DNA of 54,443 nt from Planctomycetota bacterium (GTDB lineage: Bacteria; Planctomycetota; JACQVV01; JASMLP01). The notes beneath the pieces are model-generated. The model was not told the origin of the DNA and made no database searches. It saw only the letters and a program-made list of their open reading frames with translations. The stretch's first letter is position 1. Each line of letters opens with the position of its first letter. The stretch is taken from positions 1 through 54,443 of the forward strand of contig JASMLP010000196.1 in assembly GCA_030748635.1 (NCBI GenBank). Direction: 5' to 3'. Positions 1-8,831 of the stretch are shown here, in pieces. The position numbers and the translations under genes are program-made.

Positions 1-669
1 TTCCGCCGCCATCGGCTTGACCGATTGACGCAAGCGAACCATCGCCGACATGTCGATCTCATCGACATAAGTGAAGTGCGGTGCGGTGTAGACGCTTTTG
101 ACCATGGCATCGGCAATGGCGCGACGAAGTCCCTTGAGCGGTACCCGCTCCTCGACCTCGACCCCGGGAGTCCGCCCAGTCGGTCGTCCGATCGCACCGC
201 CGGAACGAAAGGACTCCACATCCTCTCGAGTAATCCGCCCCCGTTTACCGGTAGCGGGAACCTGAGAAAGATCCACTCCAAGTTGTCGAGCCAGATGACG
301 AGTCGCGGGAGTCGCCAACACCTTGCCTCCACTGGATGCAGTCGGTGTCGGAGTCGGAGTCGGAGTCGACGGTATGGACGGCGACGATTTTTCCGGAGCC
401 TCGGAAGCGACCTGGGTCGGCGCCCCATTCCCCTCGACCTCGAAAACGATCAGGACATCGTCGACGGGGACCACATCCCCCTCGTTCCAGGGTAGGGACA
501 GAACCCGACCATCGACCGGCGACGTAATCTCCACCGTGGCCTTGTCGGTCATGATCTCCACCGTGGGCTGATCCTCTCGGACCGAATCTCCTTCGGCCAC
601 CAGCCACCGAACGACCTCTCCTTCGACCACTCCCTCCCCGATATCGGGAAGACAAAAATCCATCGCCAT
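1..669 (-). CDS. Dihydrolipoamide acyltransferase (E2) of a 2-oxo acid dehydrogenase complex, N-terminal part, cut by window edge
   Basis: This is the first 223 codons of an E2 core protein, which carries acyl groups on lipoyl-lysine and transfers them to CoA. Seen in order: a lipoyl domain (about residues 1-80) with the lipoylation context EIMTDKATVEITSP; a Thr-Pro linker made by a short hexanucleotide repeat; a peripheral-subunit-binding domain with ATPATRHLARQLGVDL and GRITREDV; then the start of the catalytic domain (PLKGLRRAIADAM). The His and Asp active-site motif would lie beyond the window. The ATG at 669 has AGGAG eight bases upstream; the ATG at 663 is a less likely start. It lies 51 nt after the E1beta gene and is probably the last seen gene of the same transcript. 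The E1 partners suggest the branched-chain version. E3 is not in view. Confidence 0.9.
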   Translation of the reverse strand, partial: MAMDFCLPDIGEGVVEGEVVRWLVAEGDSVREDQPTVEIMTDKATVEITSPVDGRVLSLPWNEGDVVPVDDVLIVFEVEGNGAPTQVASEAPEKSSPSIPSTPTPTPTPTASSGGKVLATPATRHLARQLGVDLSQVPATGKRGRITREDVESFRSGGAIGRPTGRTPGVEVEERVPLKGLRRAIADAMVKSVYTAPHFTYVDEIDMSAMVRLRQSVKPMAAE

Positions 670-720
670 GAACCAGACTCCTGCGCGTCGTGCGCGGTTG
701 ATGTTCTTCCGAAACGCCCC

Positions 721-1695
721 TCAGTAATTCGCAACTTCCAAAACCGCATCGAGTACCCGCTCGGGGGTAGGAAGGTACAGGTTCTCGAGCGAGTAGGGAA
801 AGGGGGTGTCATACCCCGTCACCCGAAGGATCGGAGCCTCCAGATGCAAGATCAATTTCTCCGCCACGAGAGCGCTGATTTCGGCCCCGAAACCGCACGT
901 CTTGGGAGCCTCGTAGAGGGTCACCAGTCGACCGGTCTTGATCACGCTGGCAGCCACCGTCTCCCAATCGAGAGGAACGAGTGTACGCAAATCGACCACC
1001 TCGACATCGACCCCTTGAGCCGCGGCCTTTTTCGCCGCCTTCAACGCCACCTCGACCATCGCACCGAAAGTCACCACCGTGACATGCTCACCCGGTCGTG
1101 TAATCGCTGCCTTCCCCAAAGGCACCACATGTTCCCCCTCGGGAACCTCACCCTTGGACGAGCGATACATCCGCTTGGGCTCGAAGAAGAGCACCGGATC
1201 CGGATCCCGGATCGAGGCCAACAGGAGCCCCTTGGTGTCGGCTGGATTCGAAGGCACCACGACCTTGAGCCCCGGGGTATGAGCAAAATAGGTTTCACCG
1301 GATTGCGAGTGATAGTGCCCACCCCGAATCCCACCACCGTACGGGGTGCGAATGACCATGGGACAGGTGAACTGACCGCCGGACCGATAGCGCATCTTGG
1401 CCGCTTCGTTGATGATCTGATCGAATGCGGGATAGATGAAATCGAGAAATTGGATCTCGGCTACGGGCCTCAAACCGTACACCGCCATCCCGATCGCGGC
1501 TCCGATGATGCCGGCTTCGGAAAGAGGCGTATCGAAGCAACGCTTCTCCCCGAATTTTTCTTGAAGGCCGGCGGTAGTCCGGAAGACGCCACCGGCTCCG
1601 CCCACATCTTCTCCGAAAACCAACACATCGTCATCCTGCTCCATCTCGAAATCGAGCGCATTGTTCACTGCTTGCAGCAGATTCATTTCAGACAT
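721..1695 (-). CDS. bkdA2: 2-oxo acid dehydrogenase E1 component, beta subunit (branched-chain type)
   Basis: This is the 324-residue beta subunit of the thiamine-diphosphate E1 enzyme, which decarboxylates 2-oxo acids and passes the acyl group to E2 lipoate. The family pattern is clear: an N-terminal Pyr domain with VFGEDVGGAGGVFR, FDTPLSEAGIIGAAIGMA and EIQFLDFIYPAFDQI, TPYGGGIRGGHYHSQSGE in the middle, and a transketolase C-terminal domain (VEVVDLRTLVPLDWE). The length matches the family. The ATG at 1695 is preceded by AGGAG six bases away, overlapping the stop of the E1alpha gene. An in-frame TTG at 1698 is less likely as start. The partner E1alpha is 9 nt upstream and E2 is downstream, so the three form one complex. 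Substrate specificity cannot be read from this subunit; the branched-chain assignment comes from E1alpha. Confidence 0.93.
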   Translation of the reverse strand: MSEMNLLQAVNNALDFEMEQDDDVLVFGEDVGGAGGVFRTTAGLQEKFGEKRCFDTPLSEAGIIGAAIGMAVYGLRPVAEIQFLDFIYPAFDQIINEAAKMRYRSGGQFTCPMVIRTPYGGGIRGGHYHSQSGETYFAHTPGLKVVVPSNPADTKGLLLASIRDPDPVLFFEPKRMYRSSKGEVPEGEHVVPLGKAAITRPGEHVTVVTFGAMVEVALKAAKKAAAQGVDVEVVDLRTLVPLDWETVAASVIKTGRLVTLYEAPKTCGFGAEISALVAEKLILHLEAPILRVTGYDTPFPYSLENLYLPTPERVLDAVLEVANY

Positions 1696-1704
1696 CAAAC
1701 TCTC

Positions 1705-2787
1705 CTACTGTCCTTGTCGGCCGAGATGATCACGCAACTCGTCGAGCTGTTCCTGAAGATGAGGGGGCATCTCTGCAAAGACGTCCTCGAACATGGAAGC
1801 ATCCGGCGGCAACGGAGCCGCATCCGCCGATCGAGCCGCGTCCGCCGCTTCCTCATGACACCGGGCATGCAACGCCTCATCCTCCTCTTCCGTCCAGTCG
1901 ATATTCGCCAGAAGATACCGATTAAAACGCTGAATCGGATCCTGCTCCGCCCAGCTGGCCACTTCTTCATCCGATCGATACCGGCGGGGGTCGTCTGAAG
2001 AGGAGTGCGGTCCCATGCGATAGGTCATGGTCTCGATCAGTGTCGGTCCGCCTCCACTTCGAGCCTTTTCGACCGCTTCCTTGGCCGCCGCATAGACGGC
2101 CAGGCAGTCATTTCCATCCACCCGGATCCCCTCGAATCCATAGGCCTTGGCCTTGATCGCCATCGACTCGCTGGCGGTCTGCCTCTCGACTGGACAGGTG
2201 ATCGCCCAGCCGTTGTTCTCAACTACAAAAACGATCGGAGACTGGTAGACCCCTGCGAAATTCAATCCGCAATGAAAGTCCCCTTCGGAGGTGCCTCCAT
2301 CGCCACAGAACGTCATGCAAACCTGATCGGTATCTCGATATTGCATCGCCATAGCCAAACCCGCCGCCTGAGGGATCTGGGTCGAGATGGGACTCGAGAT
2401 GGACAAGAAGTTGATCGAAGAAAATGCGAAGTGATTGGGCATCTGCCGCCCTTTGACGACATCCCGCTCGTTCCCGAACAGTTGATCGATAAACATCTGA
2501 ATCGAAATACCCCGAAGGAGCGAAATACCGGGGTTCCGGTAGCTGGGAACCACCCAATCCGAATCTCGCAGGGCAAACGCAGCCCCCACATGACTCGCTT
2601 CTTGGCCGGTTGCCGGCACGTAGAAGGAGATGCGCCCCTGCCGTTGCAGATTCATACCCCGTTCATCGACGGCTCGAGCTTTCACCATCGCTTCGTACAT
2701 CCGGAGGAGGTCCTCACGCGACAGATCAGGTTTCGCCTCGACGGCGGTCCCATCTTCAGCAATCACCTGAAGAACATTTTCAGTCAT
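1705..2787 (-). CDS. bkdA1: 2-oxo acid dehydrogenase E1 component, alpha subunit (branched-chain type)
   Basis: This 360-residue protein binds thiamine diphosphate and forms the E1 heterotetramer with the beta subunit. The TPP motif is visible as [11 protein letters not shown] followed about 20 residues later by VVENNGWAI. The segment [18 protein letters not shown] resembles the phosphorylation-loop region of branched-chain rather than pyruvate E1alpha, as does the following [14 protein letters not shown]. This supports oxidation of the 2-oxo acids of Leu, Ile and Val, giving branched acyl-CoA. The ATG overlaps the lipA stop by 4 nt (ATGA), so translation is probably coupled to lipoate synthase. 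No frameshift or missing motif is seen. The pyruvate-specific version is possible but less likely. Confidence 0.92.
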   Translation of the reverse strand: MTENVLQVIAEDGTAVEAKPDLSREDLLRMYEAMVKARAVDERGMNLQRQGRISFYVPATGQEASHVGAAFALRDSDWVVPSYRNPGISLLRGISIQMFIDQLFGNERDVVKGRQMPNHFAFSSINFLSISSPISTQIPQAAGLAMAMQYRDTDQVCMTFCGDGGTSEGDFHCGLNFAGVYQSPIVFVVENNGWAITCPVERQTASESMAIKAKAYGFEGIRVDGNDCLAVYAAAKEAVEKARSGGGPTLIETMTYRMGPHSSSDDPRRYRSDEEVASWAEQDPIQRFNRYLLANIDWTEEEDEALHARCHEEAADAARSADAAPLPPDASMFEDVFAEMPPHLQEQLDELRDHLGRQGQ

Positions 2788-3683
2788 ACGAAATCCTCTG
2801 ACGTTGCATTCTGAATGATGTTTTTCACAAAATACTCACCGGCACGGTAGGAACTGCGAACCAAAGGGCCGCTGGCCACGGCGGTAAAGCCCGCCTCTAA
2901 ACCGAGCTGCTCATACTCCTTGAACACCTCGGGCCGCACGAATTCGACCACTGGGAGGTGCTTTACGCTAGGTCTCAGGTATTGACCAACGGTCAGCACA
3001 TCAACCCCAACGCGCCGGAGGTCTCGCATCGTTTCAACCACTTCCTCGCGACTTTCACCCAGACCGACCATGATCGAACTCTTGGTCACTAAACGAGGCC
3101 GGATCGCCTTGGCTGCTTCGAGAATATCGAGCGATCGTACGTAACCCGATCTCGGATCACGTACCTTGGAGGTAAGTCTCCGGACCGTTTCGATATTGTG
3201 GGCAAAAACGTCCATTCGCGAAGAGAGGAGAGTGCGAAGTGACTCCATATTCCCCCCCAGATCGCCCGCCAACGTTTCGACGAGGACCCCGGGACGACGC
3301 TTCTGAATCGCGTTGACGGTCGCCGCAAAGTGTGCCGCTCCTCCATCGCTCAGATCATCTCGATCCACGGTCGTAATAACCACGTAATCCAGTTCCATCG
3401 CGGCAACGGTCTCGGCCACATTTCGGGGCTCCAACGGATCGACCACCCCCTGCGGATTCCCGCTAGTGACGGCGCAAAAACGGCACCCCCGAGTACAGAC
3501 CTCCCCGAGAATCATCAACGTGGCGGTCCCGCCTCCCCAGCATTCGCCGATATTTGGGCAGCGGGCCTCCTCACAGACCGTGTGGAGATTTCGCTCCCGC
3601 AATCTCGCCTTGATACGCGCATACCGCTCCCCACCGGGGACGCGGACTTTGATCCAGGAAGGTTTGCGCTTTGTTCGTATCAT
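2784..3683 (-). CDS. lipA: Lipoyl synthase (radical SAM)
   Basis: LipA inserts two sulfurs into octanoyl groups bound to lipoyl domains. Both iron-sulfur clusters are represented: auxiliary-cluster cysteines C37, C42 and C48 ([12 protein letters not shown]) and the radical-SAM motif CTRGCRFC at C63, C67 and C70. The conserved RSSYRAGEY near the C terminus supplies the serine ligand typical of the auxiliary cluster. The 299-residue length is normal. Being first in an operon with E1alpha, E1beta and E2, it can lipoylate the E2 made from the same transcript. No lipB or lplA lies in the window. The start at 3683 is the only Met before the conserved core. Upstream there is a TATAAT only one base from the ATG, too close to serve this start as a normal promoter. 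Confidence 0.97.
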   Translation of the reverse strand: MIRTKRKPSWIKVRVPGGERYARIKARLRERNLHTVCEEARCPNIGECWGGGTATLMILGEVCTRGCRFCAVTSGNPQGVVDPLEPRNVAETVAAMELDYVVITTVDRDDLSDGGAAHFAATVNAIQKRRPGVLVETLAGDLGGNMESLRTLLSSRMDVFAHNIETVRRLTSKVRDPRSGYVRSLDILEAAKAIRPRLVTKSSIMVGLGESREEVVETMRDLRRVGVDVLTVGQYLRPSVKHLPVVEFVRPEVFKEYEQLGLEAGFTAVASGPLVRSSYRAGEYFVKNIIQNATSEDFV

Positions 3684-3684
3684 T

Positions 3685-3714
3685 ATTATAGGGTTTCAAT
3701 CCCCATAGTTGGGG
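3685..3714 (-). promoter_or_regulatory. Possible regulatory dyad and TATAAT box just upstream of lipA
   Basis: On the minus strand the dyad CCCCA-ACTA-TGGGG (3701-3714) is followed by TTGAAA and then by TATAAT (3685-3690), directly against the lipA ATG. No good -35 hexamer sits 16-18 bases before this TATAAT. It may be an operator or a chance -10. The whole 3684-3927 gap (244 nt) holds no convincing gene and must contain the promoter of the lipA operon. Confidence 0.3.
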
Positions 3715-3927
3715 AGACGCACCATAGTCGACCCCCCTCTTCCAGGCAAGAATTTTCTGGACTATCAATCCGAACTCTTCACAGAAACAAGGCACGTATA
3801 CCTTTGATATATAGTCACTTACATATGCATCTTGCGTGGGGCGAACCGAAGACGTAACCGATACAAATTCAGAGAAAGACCACTTCCCCTTGCTGCCCAC
3901 AAAAAGTCGAGATCCGACTTCGGAGGA

Positions 3928-4638
3928 TCAATCCCTCATGGAGATTAGAATCCGAAGAATGTACCAGAACATGAGGGCAATCGCCGCAAAGAGGGCCAGG
4001 CTCGCTGCGACATGGCTCCCGACCGGATATTCATTCATAACCCGGGAGGTTTCGTACAGTACATATCCCGCCGCCATCAACACCATGAGAGCGCTGAAAC
4101 CGATTCCCAGGCTGAATCCGAAGAGAATACTGCAAACGATGGTTCCCAGGGCCACCAGGCTGGCCACTCCGAGCATCGGCCCCATAAAGCTGAAGTTACG
4201 GCGAGACTTGAAAACAATTCCTGTCAATCCGGCAAAAGTGACCAGAGTCAGCAGCGCCGCCGAAGGAATCGCGTCGGGAGCAACCGCTTGCGCGACCAAC
4301 AGCAGAGGCAGAAAAATAATCGCCTCGATAACAATGTAAAGTGTTAGTCCAACATATTGTTTCCCCATGGAGGTCGCGTTCGCAGCCCAGTGATTGGCCA
4401 CATAACCCGCCACCATGAAGAGCCCCAGGACCAGAATCCAATTATGGACCATTTTAGCGGCCAAACGAGGGCCGAATTCGGTCTGCATGAGGCCCGCTAC
4501 CAGGAACGCAAAAGCGAAGATCGCCCCGGTAAGGTGAAAATAGGTTTTCGCGATAAATTCTGCCCGAGCGTCGGTGGACGCCTGCGCCGCGACGATATCC
4601 TGGAGCCCCATGAAACCTTCCGCTTCCTGCCTGCTCAT
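3928..4638 (-). CDS. Bax inhibitor-1/YccA family membrane protein
   Basis: This is a 236-residue polytopic inner-membrane protein with about seven hydrophobic segments running from residue 40 to the C terminus, after a hydrophilic N terminus (MSRQEAEGFMGLQDIVAAQA). The pattern fits the BI-1/YccA/YbhL family (TMBIM), whose bacterial members include pH-sensitive calcium leak channels and the FtsH modulator YccA. The final segment MFWYILRILISMRD is a familiar ending for the bacterial subfamily. The ATG at 4638 has GAGGA seven bases upstream; a longer reading from 4728 has no such support and is rejected. It lies 100 nt downstream of the DUF2203 gene on the same strand and may share its transcript. 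The physiological role is not deducible here. Confidence 0.85.
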   Translation of the reverse strand: MSRQEAEGFMGLQDIVAAQASTDARAEFIAKTYFHLTGAIFAFAFLVAGLMQTEFGPRLAAKMVHNWILVLGLFMVAGYVANHWAANATSMGKQYVGLTLYIVIEAIIFLPLLLVAQAVAPDAIPSAALLTLVTFAGLTGIVFKSRRNFSFMGPMLGVASLVALGTIVCSILFGFSLGIGFSALMVLMAAGYVLYETSRVMNEYPVGSHVAASLALFAAIALMFWYILRILISMRD

Positions 4639-4738
4639 AACTGATTCCTCATAATTTATGTGGAAGACACCGATTCCAATGGAAGGAACCGAGTCGCCTA
4701 CCATGCCCAGAATGGGAACCGGAGTCAAGAGGCCAGAA

Positions 4739-5173
4739 TCAGGCCAGGTCGTCTCCGCTCAGAACCATCTGCGGCAGCGGTTGACGAACCGTGTAGTCTT
4801 CGTCGATCTCGTGCCAAAATGCGAGCGCCTCGTCGCCGGGAAGCCAGCAAAGGTGGGCTTCTCTCCCATCATGCAACCAGAGAAAGTCGACCTCTCCGTG
4901 AGCTGCGTCGCGCAAGATGCCGCCGATCTCGTTCAGCTCTTTTTCGTAGGCGTGAATCTGCAGCATCATCAACATCTGCTGTTCATCGAGTTGGAAGATC
5001 TCCTCGGCGCAATCGGGTTGCTCCGGATCTTCCGCTTGAATCGTGCATTCGGTATATCGCTCTTTCACTTGCTGCAATTCTTCGTTGCGTTCCATGATGT
5101 CTGCGACAATCCGAGAGACGAGCGGTAGGGTCCGTGTGGCCTGATCGGCTGTAAAATGCTTCTCTTCAAACAT
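4739..5173 (-). CDS. DUF2203 family protein
   Basis: This is a 144-residue soluble, acidic, helical protein. It opens with KHFTADQATRTLPLVSRIV, has a long central helix, and ends with the block GEVDFLWLHDGREAHLCWLPGDEALAFWHEIDEDY (in pieces: VDFLWLHDGRE, HLCWLPGDE, WHEIDED). That order of FT..(E/Q)A...LP, DF, LCW..G(D/E) and (Y/F)WHE..(D/E) is typical of DUF2203, found in Planctomycetota, Chloroflexota, Deinococcota and others with no established function. The gene is divergent from the aminopeptidase, with about 230 nt between the two starts, which must hold both promoters. No membrane segment or signal peptide is seen. Confidence 0.85.
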   Translation of the reverse strand: MFEEKHFTADQATRTLPLVSRIVADIMERNEELQQVKERYTECTIQAEDPEQPDCAEEIFQLDEQQMLMMLQIHAYEKELNEIGGILRDAAHGEVDFLWLHDGREAHLCWLPGDEALAFWHEIDEDYTVRQPLPQMVLSGDDLA

Positions 5174-5402
5174 GGCTGGTTTGCGTCACCTTTCCAGTGA
5201 TGAACAACCTCTCTCCGGAGAACGATCCATCGGGTTGATCTGTGAAAGTCTATGCCACAGGTTGGAGCAAGTCAAACCGACCTGAAAGGAACTCGAATTC
5301 TCTTCTTCAGAAACCTTGGATTCAACTGAGATCTCGACCGCCAGGCCTTTGCAAGTTATGATAAGTTTCCTTTTTATCGTCCACGGAAGGACCCGCAGCG
5401 AC

Positions 5403-6917
5403 ATGGATGTCAAAATCGCAAAGGAACCCGCGCTACGTTCCGCCTCCCAGGCTATTCTGCTCCCGGTACTGAAAAGCGAATCCGACGAGAAGGGATTCCC
5501 CTATCCGGAGCTCATCGAACGATACGGACCGTCTCTTTTCGAACGCATGGAAGCCTGTTCTTTCAAGGCGAAGATCGGCCAGACCTTTCTCTTGACTCCG
5601 CTGAACCCGGACACTCCCCCCCTGGCCCTCGTGGGTCTGGGCGCTGCCGACACACTGGATCCACAGATCGTTTCTGAAGCTCACGCCCAGGGAGCCCAAA
5701 AACTGCTGGGATCCGGCGCGCGCCATATTCTCAGCGTCTGTCGATCTGCAAGTGACATCACCCTGGATTTCTGGGTACGTCATGTAGTGCAAGGAGTTGC
5801 GCTCTCCCAGTACCGCTTCGATTCCTGTAAATCCAAACCCTCCGAATCACCATCCATCGAGAGCCTGACCCTCCTTTCCCCCGAAGACGAAAACCTCGAG
5901 CGTCTTTCTGAATCGGCTCGAATTGCGCAGATACTCAGCCGATGGATCGGGTTCGCTCGCGATCTGGGGAACCTTCCCGCCAATCGAGCCACCCCCTCCG
6001 AGTGCGCCCGCCGGATCCGAGAAGCCACCGAGAGCCTCGATCTGGAGGTCCGCATTCACCAGGGACTCGATGCGATCGACGCCCTATCTCTCCCGGCACT
6101 CCACGCGGTTTCCCAGGGTTCCGCCGAACCCCCCACCTTCGTCGAGATGGAGCTCAACCCCTCTCTTCGAGGGAAACGCCCAACCATCGCCCTGGTCGGA
6201 AAAGGTGTCACCTTCGATTCGGGAGGGATTTCGATCAAAGGGTCGAATAACATGGTGTGGATGAAGTGTGACATGTGTGGAGCTGCCAACGTGGCGGCTG
6301 CCGTTGCGGCCCTGGCCGAGTTACGTCCAGATGTCCATGTCCTGGGTTTTCTCCCTTTTTGTGAAAATCTCCCCTCCGGCACAGCCTACAAACCCTCGGA
6401 CGTGGTCGACACCCATGCCGGCCTTACGGTTGAAATCATCAACACCGACGGTGAGGGCCGCATGATTCTCGCGGACGCGATCAGCTACGCTCGAACCTTC
6501 GACCCCGATGTGATTCTCGATGTCGCGACCTTGACCGGAGCCTCCATGGTAGCCGTGGGCAAGCATTACATTGCGATGATCGGTAACGATTCCGATGCGA
6601 TGGCAGAAATCGATCAGGCCGCGCAGGTGACCGGTGAGCGAGTCTGGCCACTCCCACTCGACCGTCATTTCGTCAAGGCGATGAAAAGCGACACCGCCGA
6701 CCTCAAAAACGCCGGAGGCCGTTTTGGTGGCTCCAGCCTGGCAGCCGCCTTTCTTTCCCAGTTCGCCGGCGATCAATCCTGGGTGCATCTGGATATCGCG
6801 CCGACAGGCTGGACAGAAAAAGCTCAGCCCTGCTGCCCCAAAGGAGCCACAGGAACATCGATCTGCCTACTCACCGAATTCGTCTTGCAACGTGCTCGTT
6901 CTCAAACAGGAGACTAA
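5403..6917 (+). CDS. pepA: Leucyl aminopeptidase (M17 family)
   Basis: This 504-residue cytosolic metallopeptidase removes N-terminal amino acids from peptides. The N-terminal macrodomain-like half (to about residue 170) is less conserved. The catalytic half shows the two-metal site: VGKGVTFDSGGISIKG, MKCDMCGAANVAAA and NTDGEGRMILADAISYA, which hold the Lys, Asp, Asp, Asp and Glu of the family and the bicarbonate-binding Arg. The C terminus has AGRFGGSSLAAAFLSQF. Where most relatives have MKYDMGGAA this one has MKCDMCGAA, with two cysteines close to the metal site. I chose the ATG at 5403 because the Met at 5316 adds a non-family extension; 5358 is another option and the ribosome-binding site is weak. 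A small membrane protein follows 3 nt later. Confidence 0.93.
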   Translation: MDVKIAKEPALRSASQAILLPVLKSESDEKGFPYPELIERYGPSLFERMEACSFKAKIGQTFLLTPLNPDTPPLALVGLGAADTLDPQIVSEAHAQGAQKLLGSGARHILSVCRSASDITLDFWVRHVVQGVALSQYRFDSCKSKPSESPSIESLTLLSPEDENLERLSESARIAQILSRWIGFARDLGNLPANRATPSECARRIREATESLDLEVRIHQGLDAIDALSLPALHAVSQGSAEPPTFVEMELNPSLRGKRPTIALVGKGVTFDSGGISIKGSNNMVWMKCDMCGAANVAAAVAALAELRPDVHVLGFLPFCENLPSGTAYKPSDVVDTHAGLTVEIINTDGEGRMILADAISYARTFDPDVILDVATLTGASMVAVGKHYIAMIGNDSDAMAEIDQAAQVTGERVWPLPLDRHFVKAMKSDTADLKNAGGRFGGSSLAAAFLSQFAGDQSWVHLDIAPTGWTEKAQPCCPKGATGTSICLLTEFVLQRARSQTGD

Positions 6918-6920
6918 AGG

Positions 6921-7265
6921 ATGATCACTCTCGCTTCCGCCACTCCTCCTCCGATCTGGTTTCTTGCTGCCGGCGGCCTGGCCGCCTGGGCGCTACTGAG
7001 CTTTCTGGGTTGCCATTTCAAGCGCTACCTGCTGGTTCTCCGAATACTGGAAACATCGAGAATCAAAGCCAGACATCGATTCGAAGAGATCCGAACCTAT
7101 CTGCGCAAACGCCAGGAATTTCAGCAGGGAATGGGCATCGATACCGACCGGGCCGCCCGAATCATGGAAACCATGGCCCAGGGGGGGGGTCCGGCCATTC
7201 CCTTCAGCCAGGACCTAGACTCGACCCCACCTAGCGATGAAATAGCGTCCGGCGAAGCGGCCTGA
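6921..7265 (+). CDS. Small single-span membrane protein, unknown function
   Basis: This is a 114-residue protein I do not recognise. It begins with one hydrophobic helix (about residues 10-30, IWFLAAGGLAAWALLSFLG), then a positively charged amphipathic region (HFKRYLLVLRIL, RHRFEEIRTYLRKRQEF), then a weakly ordered tail ending in Pro, Asp and Glu. It follows pepA after 3 nt, with AGGAG and AAAGG just ahead of the ATG, so it is almost certainly cotranscribed. A run of nine G at 7181-7189 encodes Gly-Gly-Gly in the tail, and a one-base slip there would change and shorten the C terminus. It is probably real because of its ribosome-binding site and operon position. Confidence 0.6.
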   Translation: MITLASATPPPIWFLAAGGLAAWALLSFLGCHFKRYLLVLRILETSRIKARHRFEEIRTYLRKRQEFQQGMGIDTDRAARIMETMAQGGGPAIPFSQDLDSTPPSDEIASGEAA

Positions 7266-7302
7266 CCCCTCTTCAATCGAAACCCCAGACCCCGGTACCT
7301 CT

Positions 7303-8598
7303 TCAGCGAATCCCCGAAGAAGCGGGCTGGAGAGGAGCCCTGGCCCCTCCGAGTGACCGGTAGAGTTCCAGGCGTCGCTGGACATTCGATTCGATCGAAA
7401 AATGCTCAAGAACTCGTTGTCGACCCGCCTCCCCCATCGAACGCCCACGAACCGGATCTGAGAGAAGTTCTGCCAAAGCGTTCGCGAATTCTTCGGGCAC
7501 CAGAGGATTGGCGAGTCGCCCAGTCACACCATCCACGATGATCTCCGGCGTACCGCCAAATGGGCTTCCCAGAACCGGACGAGCTGCCGCCATCGCTTCC
7601 AGAGCGGTCCGGGGCAAGCTGTCAGGAATGATCGAAGGTACGGTGACCACATCGCAAGCCGCGTAATACACAGGTAGATCTTCAGGATCCATCCAGCCGA
7701 CAAACAAAATGCGGTCCTCGATTCCCAGCGTTCGTGCCCGTTCGAGGAGGCTTTGCTCATAGCCTCCTCGCCGACCGACAAGCACGATCTGGAAATCCTC
7801 GATGCCCAGCCCCGAAAGTTTCGCTGCCGCATCGACAAGATGATCGAAACCCTTCCAGAAGGAGAGTCGACCCCCTCCACCAATCACGAGCCTCTCCGGT
7901 GGAATTTCGTGCTGTGCACGAAACGCTTGGATCTCCTCCTCTTGGACCCGGGCGTACATCTCGACATCGATACCGTTGGGAAGAACTTCCACCGATCGAT
8001 ACCCGTTGGTCTCCAGAATTTTGGAGAGTTCTCGAGAGACCGCCATGACCCGAGACTTGGGTCCTTCAAGGATCCGCCGGATCAAAAAATTTCGCAGCGG
8101 GAAATACCGAAACCGCATACATGGGCCGCATTTTCCCGGCCGAGCCTCGTAACGAGTCTTCTGCCCCAGACTTTCGAGGTCGATCCCACAGATCATCTTC
8201 TGCTGACAGATCGCTCCTGGATCGTGTGCCGTGAAGACAACGGGAATTCCGGCCCGGCGGGCCGCCCAGAGGGACGAAAAGGAGATATGGTTCCGCACAT
8301 TGTGAGCCTGGACGACATCGGGTCGGAACCGAGCCAGTTCCTGACGAACCATCTGGAGAGCGGGGCGATTGTAAATCGTGTAATAGGCTCGAAAACGCTC
8401 ATCATAACGATCCCAAAACGATCGCACCCGAATCCCTTTCCAGATCTCTTCTCCGACTTCCGAGCGCTCGGCGGCGCGAGTCACGACACGAACCTGACAA
8501 CCAGCCTGGGCCAGACCTCCCGCGATGACCCCTGTACTGACCTCCGCTCCTCCCAAGTGATGAGGTGGAAATCGATCGGACAGAATGAGGATTTTCAG
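7303..8598 (-). CDS. Family 4-type glycosyltransferase (GT-B fold)
   Basis: This is a retaining GT-B enzyme transferring a nucleotide-linked sugar in the cytosol or at the inner face of the membrane. It shows an N-terminal acceptor domain starting KILILSDRFPPHHLGGAE, VFTAHDPGAICQ and a CGPCMRF cysteine pair, then the donor domain with VLPNGIDVEMY, GGGGRLSFWKGFDHL and LFVGWMDPEDLP. The usual E-x7-E near the nucleotide reads DSLPRTALE, so the first Glu is Asp. The start is unusual. The conserved core begins at a CTG (8598) lying seven bases after GAGG and overlapping the upstream stop as CTGA; no ATG, GTG or TTG start fits without a long overlap. Starting at 8700 would give 465 residues and overlap the upstream gene by about 106 nt. 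The polymer made is unknown. Confidence 0.88.
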   Translation of the reverse strand: MKILILSDRFPPHHLGGAEVSTGVIAGGLAQAGCQVRVVTRAAERSEVGEEIWKGIRVRSFWDRYDERFRAYYTIYNRPALQMVRQELARFRPDVVQAHNVRNHISFSSLWAARRAGIPVVFTAHDPGAICQQKMICGIDLESLGQKTRYEARPGKCGPCMRFRYFPLRNFLIRRILEGPKSRVMAVSRELSKILETNGYRSVEVLPNGIDVEMYARVQEEEIQAFRAQHEIPPERLVIGGGGRLSFWKGFDHLVDAAAKLSGLGIEDFQIVLVGRRGGYEQSLLERARTLGIEDRILFVGWMDPEDLPVYYAACDVVTVPSIIPDSLPRTALEAMAAARPVLGSPFGGTPEIIVDGVTGRLANPLVPEEFANALAELLSDPVRGRSMGEAGRQRVLEHFSIESNVQRRLELYRSLGGARAPLQPASSGIR

Positions 8599-8831
8599 AG
8601 GAATACCTCGTCGGTCATCCGGTGAATTCCGTGGATCACAAGAGTACTCACGAGTTCTCGATCCTCCTCGGGCAAGGTTTGAATCTGCTCCTGAATCCAC
8701 GCGAGTCGTTCACGCATCCGAGCCTCGAAGGCATCGATTTGCTCCGAGATATCTGGATGATTGTCCCGGACCTCCTGAATCTCCTTGGTCCTCGAGAGGA
8801 CGATCCTCGCTGTCTTGCCCTCTTCGAACAT
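8595..8831 (-). CDS. Small helical charged protein upstream of glycosyltransferase, unknown function
   Basis: This is a 78-residue protein I cannot assign to a family. It is almost all charged and hydrophobic heptad-like sequence (for example KEIQEVRDNHPDISEQIDAF and RERLAWIQEQIQTLPEEDR), so a helical hairpin or coiled coil is likely. No signal peptide or membrane span is seen. The ATG at 8831 follows CGGAGG by nine bases, and the stop overlaps the proposed CTG start of the glycosyltransferase, so the two are coupled. It could be a small partner or regulator of that enzyme; this is only a context inference. Confidence 0.6.
   Translation of the reverse strand: MFEEGKTARIVLSRTKEIQEVRDNHPDISEQIDAFEARMRERLAWIQEQIQTLPEEDRELVSTLVIHGIHRMTDEVFL

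Noticed and set aside
344-374. Short repeat considered as a CRISPR-like array
   Set aside because: The units are six bases with no spacers and encode a Thr-Pro linker in frame.
844-1998. 384-residue plus-strand ORF
   Set aside because: It is antisense to the E1beta and E1alpha genes and has no recognisable domain.
5316-5402. N-terminal extension of the aminopeptidase with a hydrophobic stretch (ISFLFIVHG)
   Set aside because: It adds no family sequence, has no good ribosome-binding site and would imply an export signal unusual for a cytosolic M17 enzyme.
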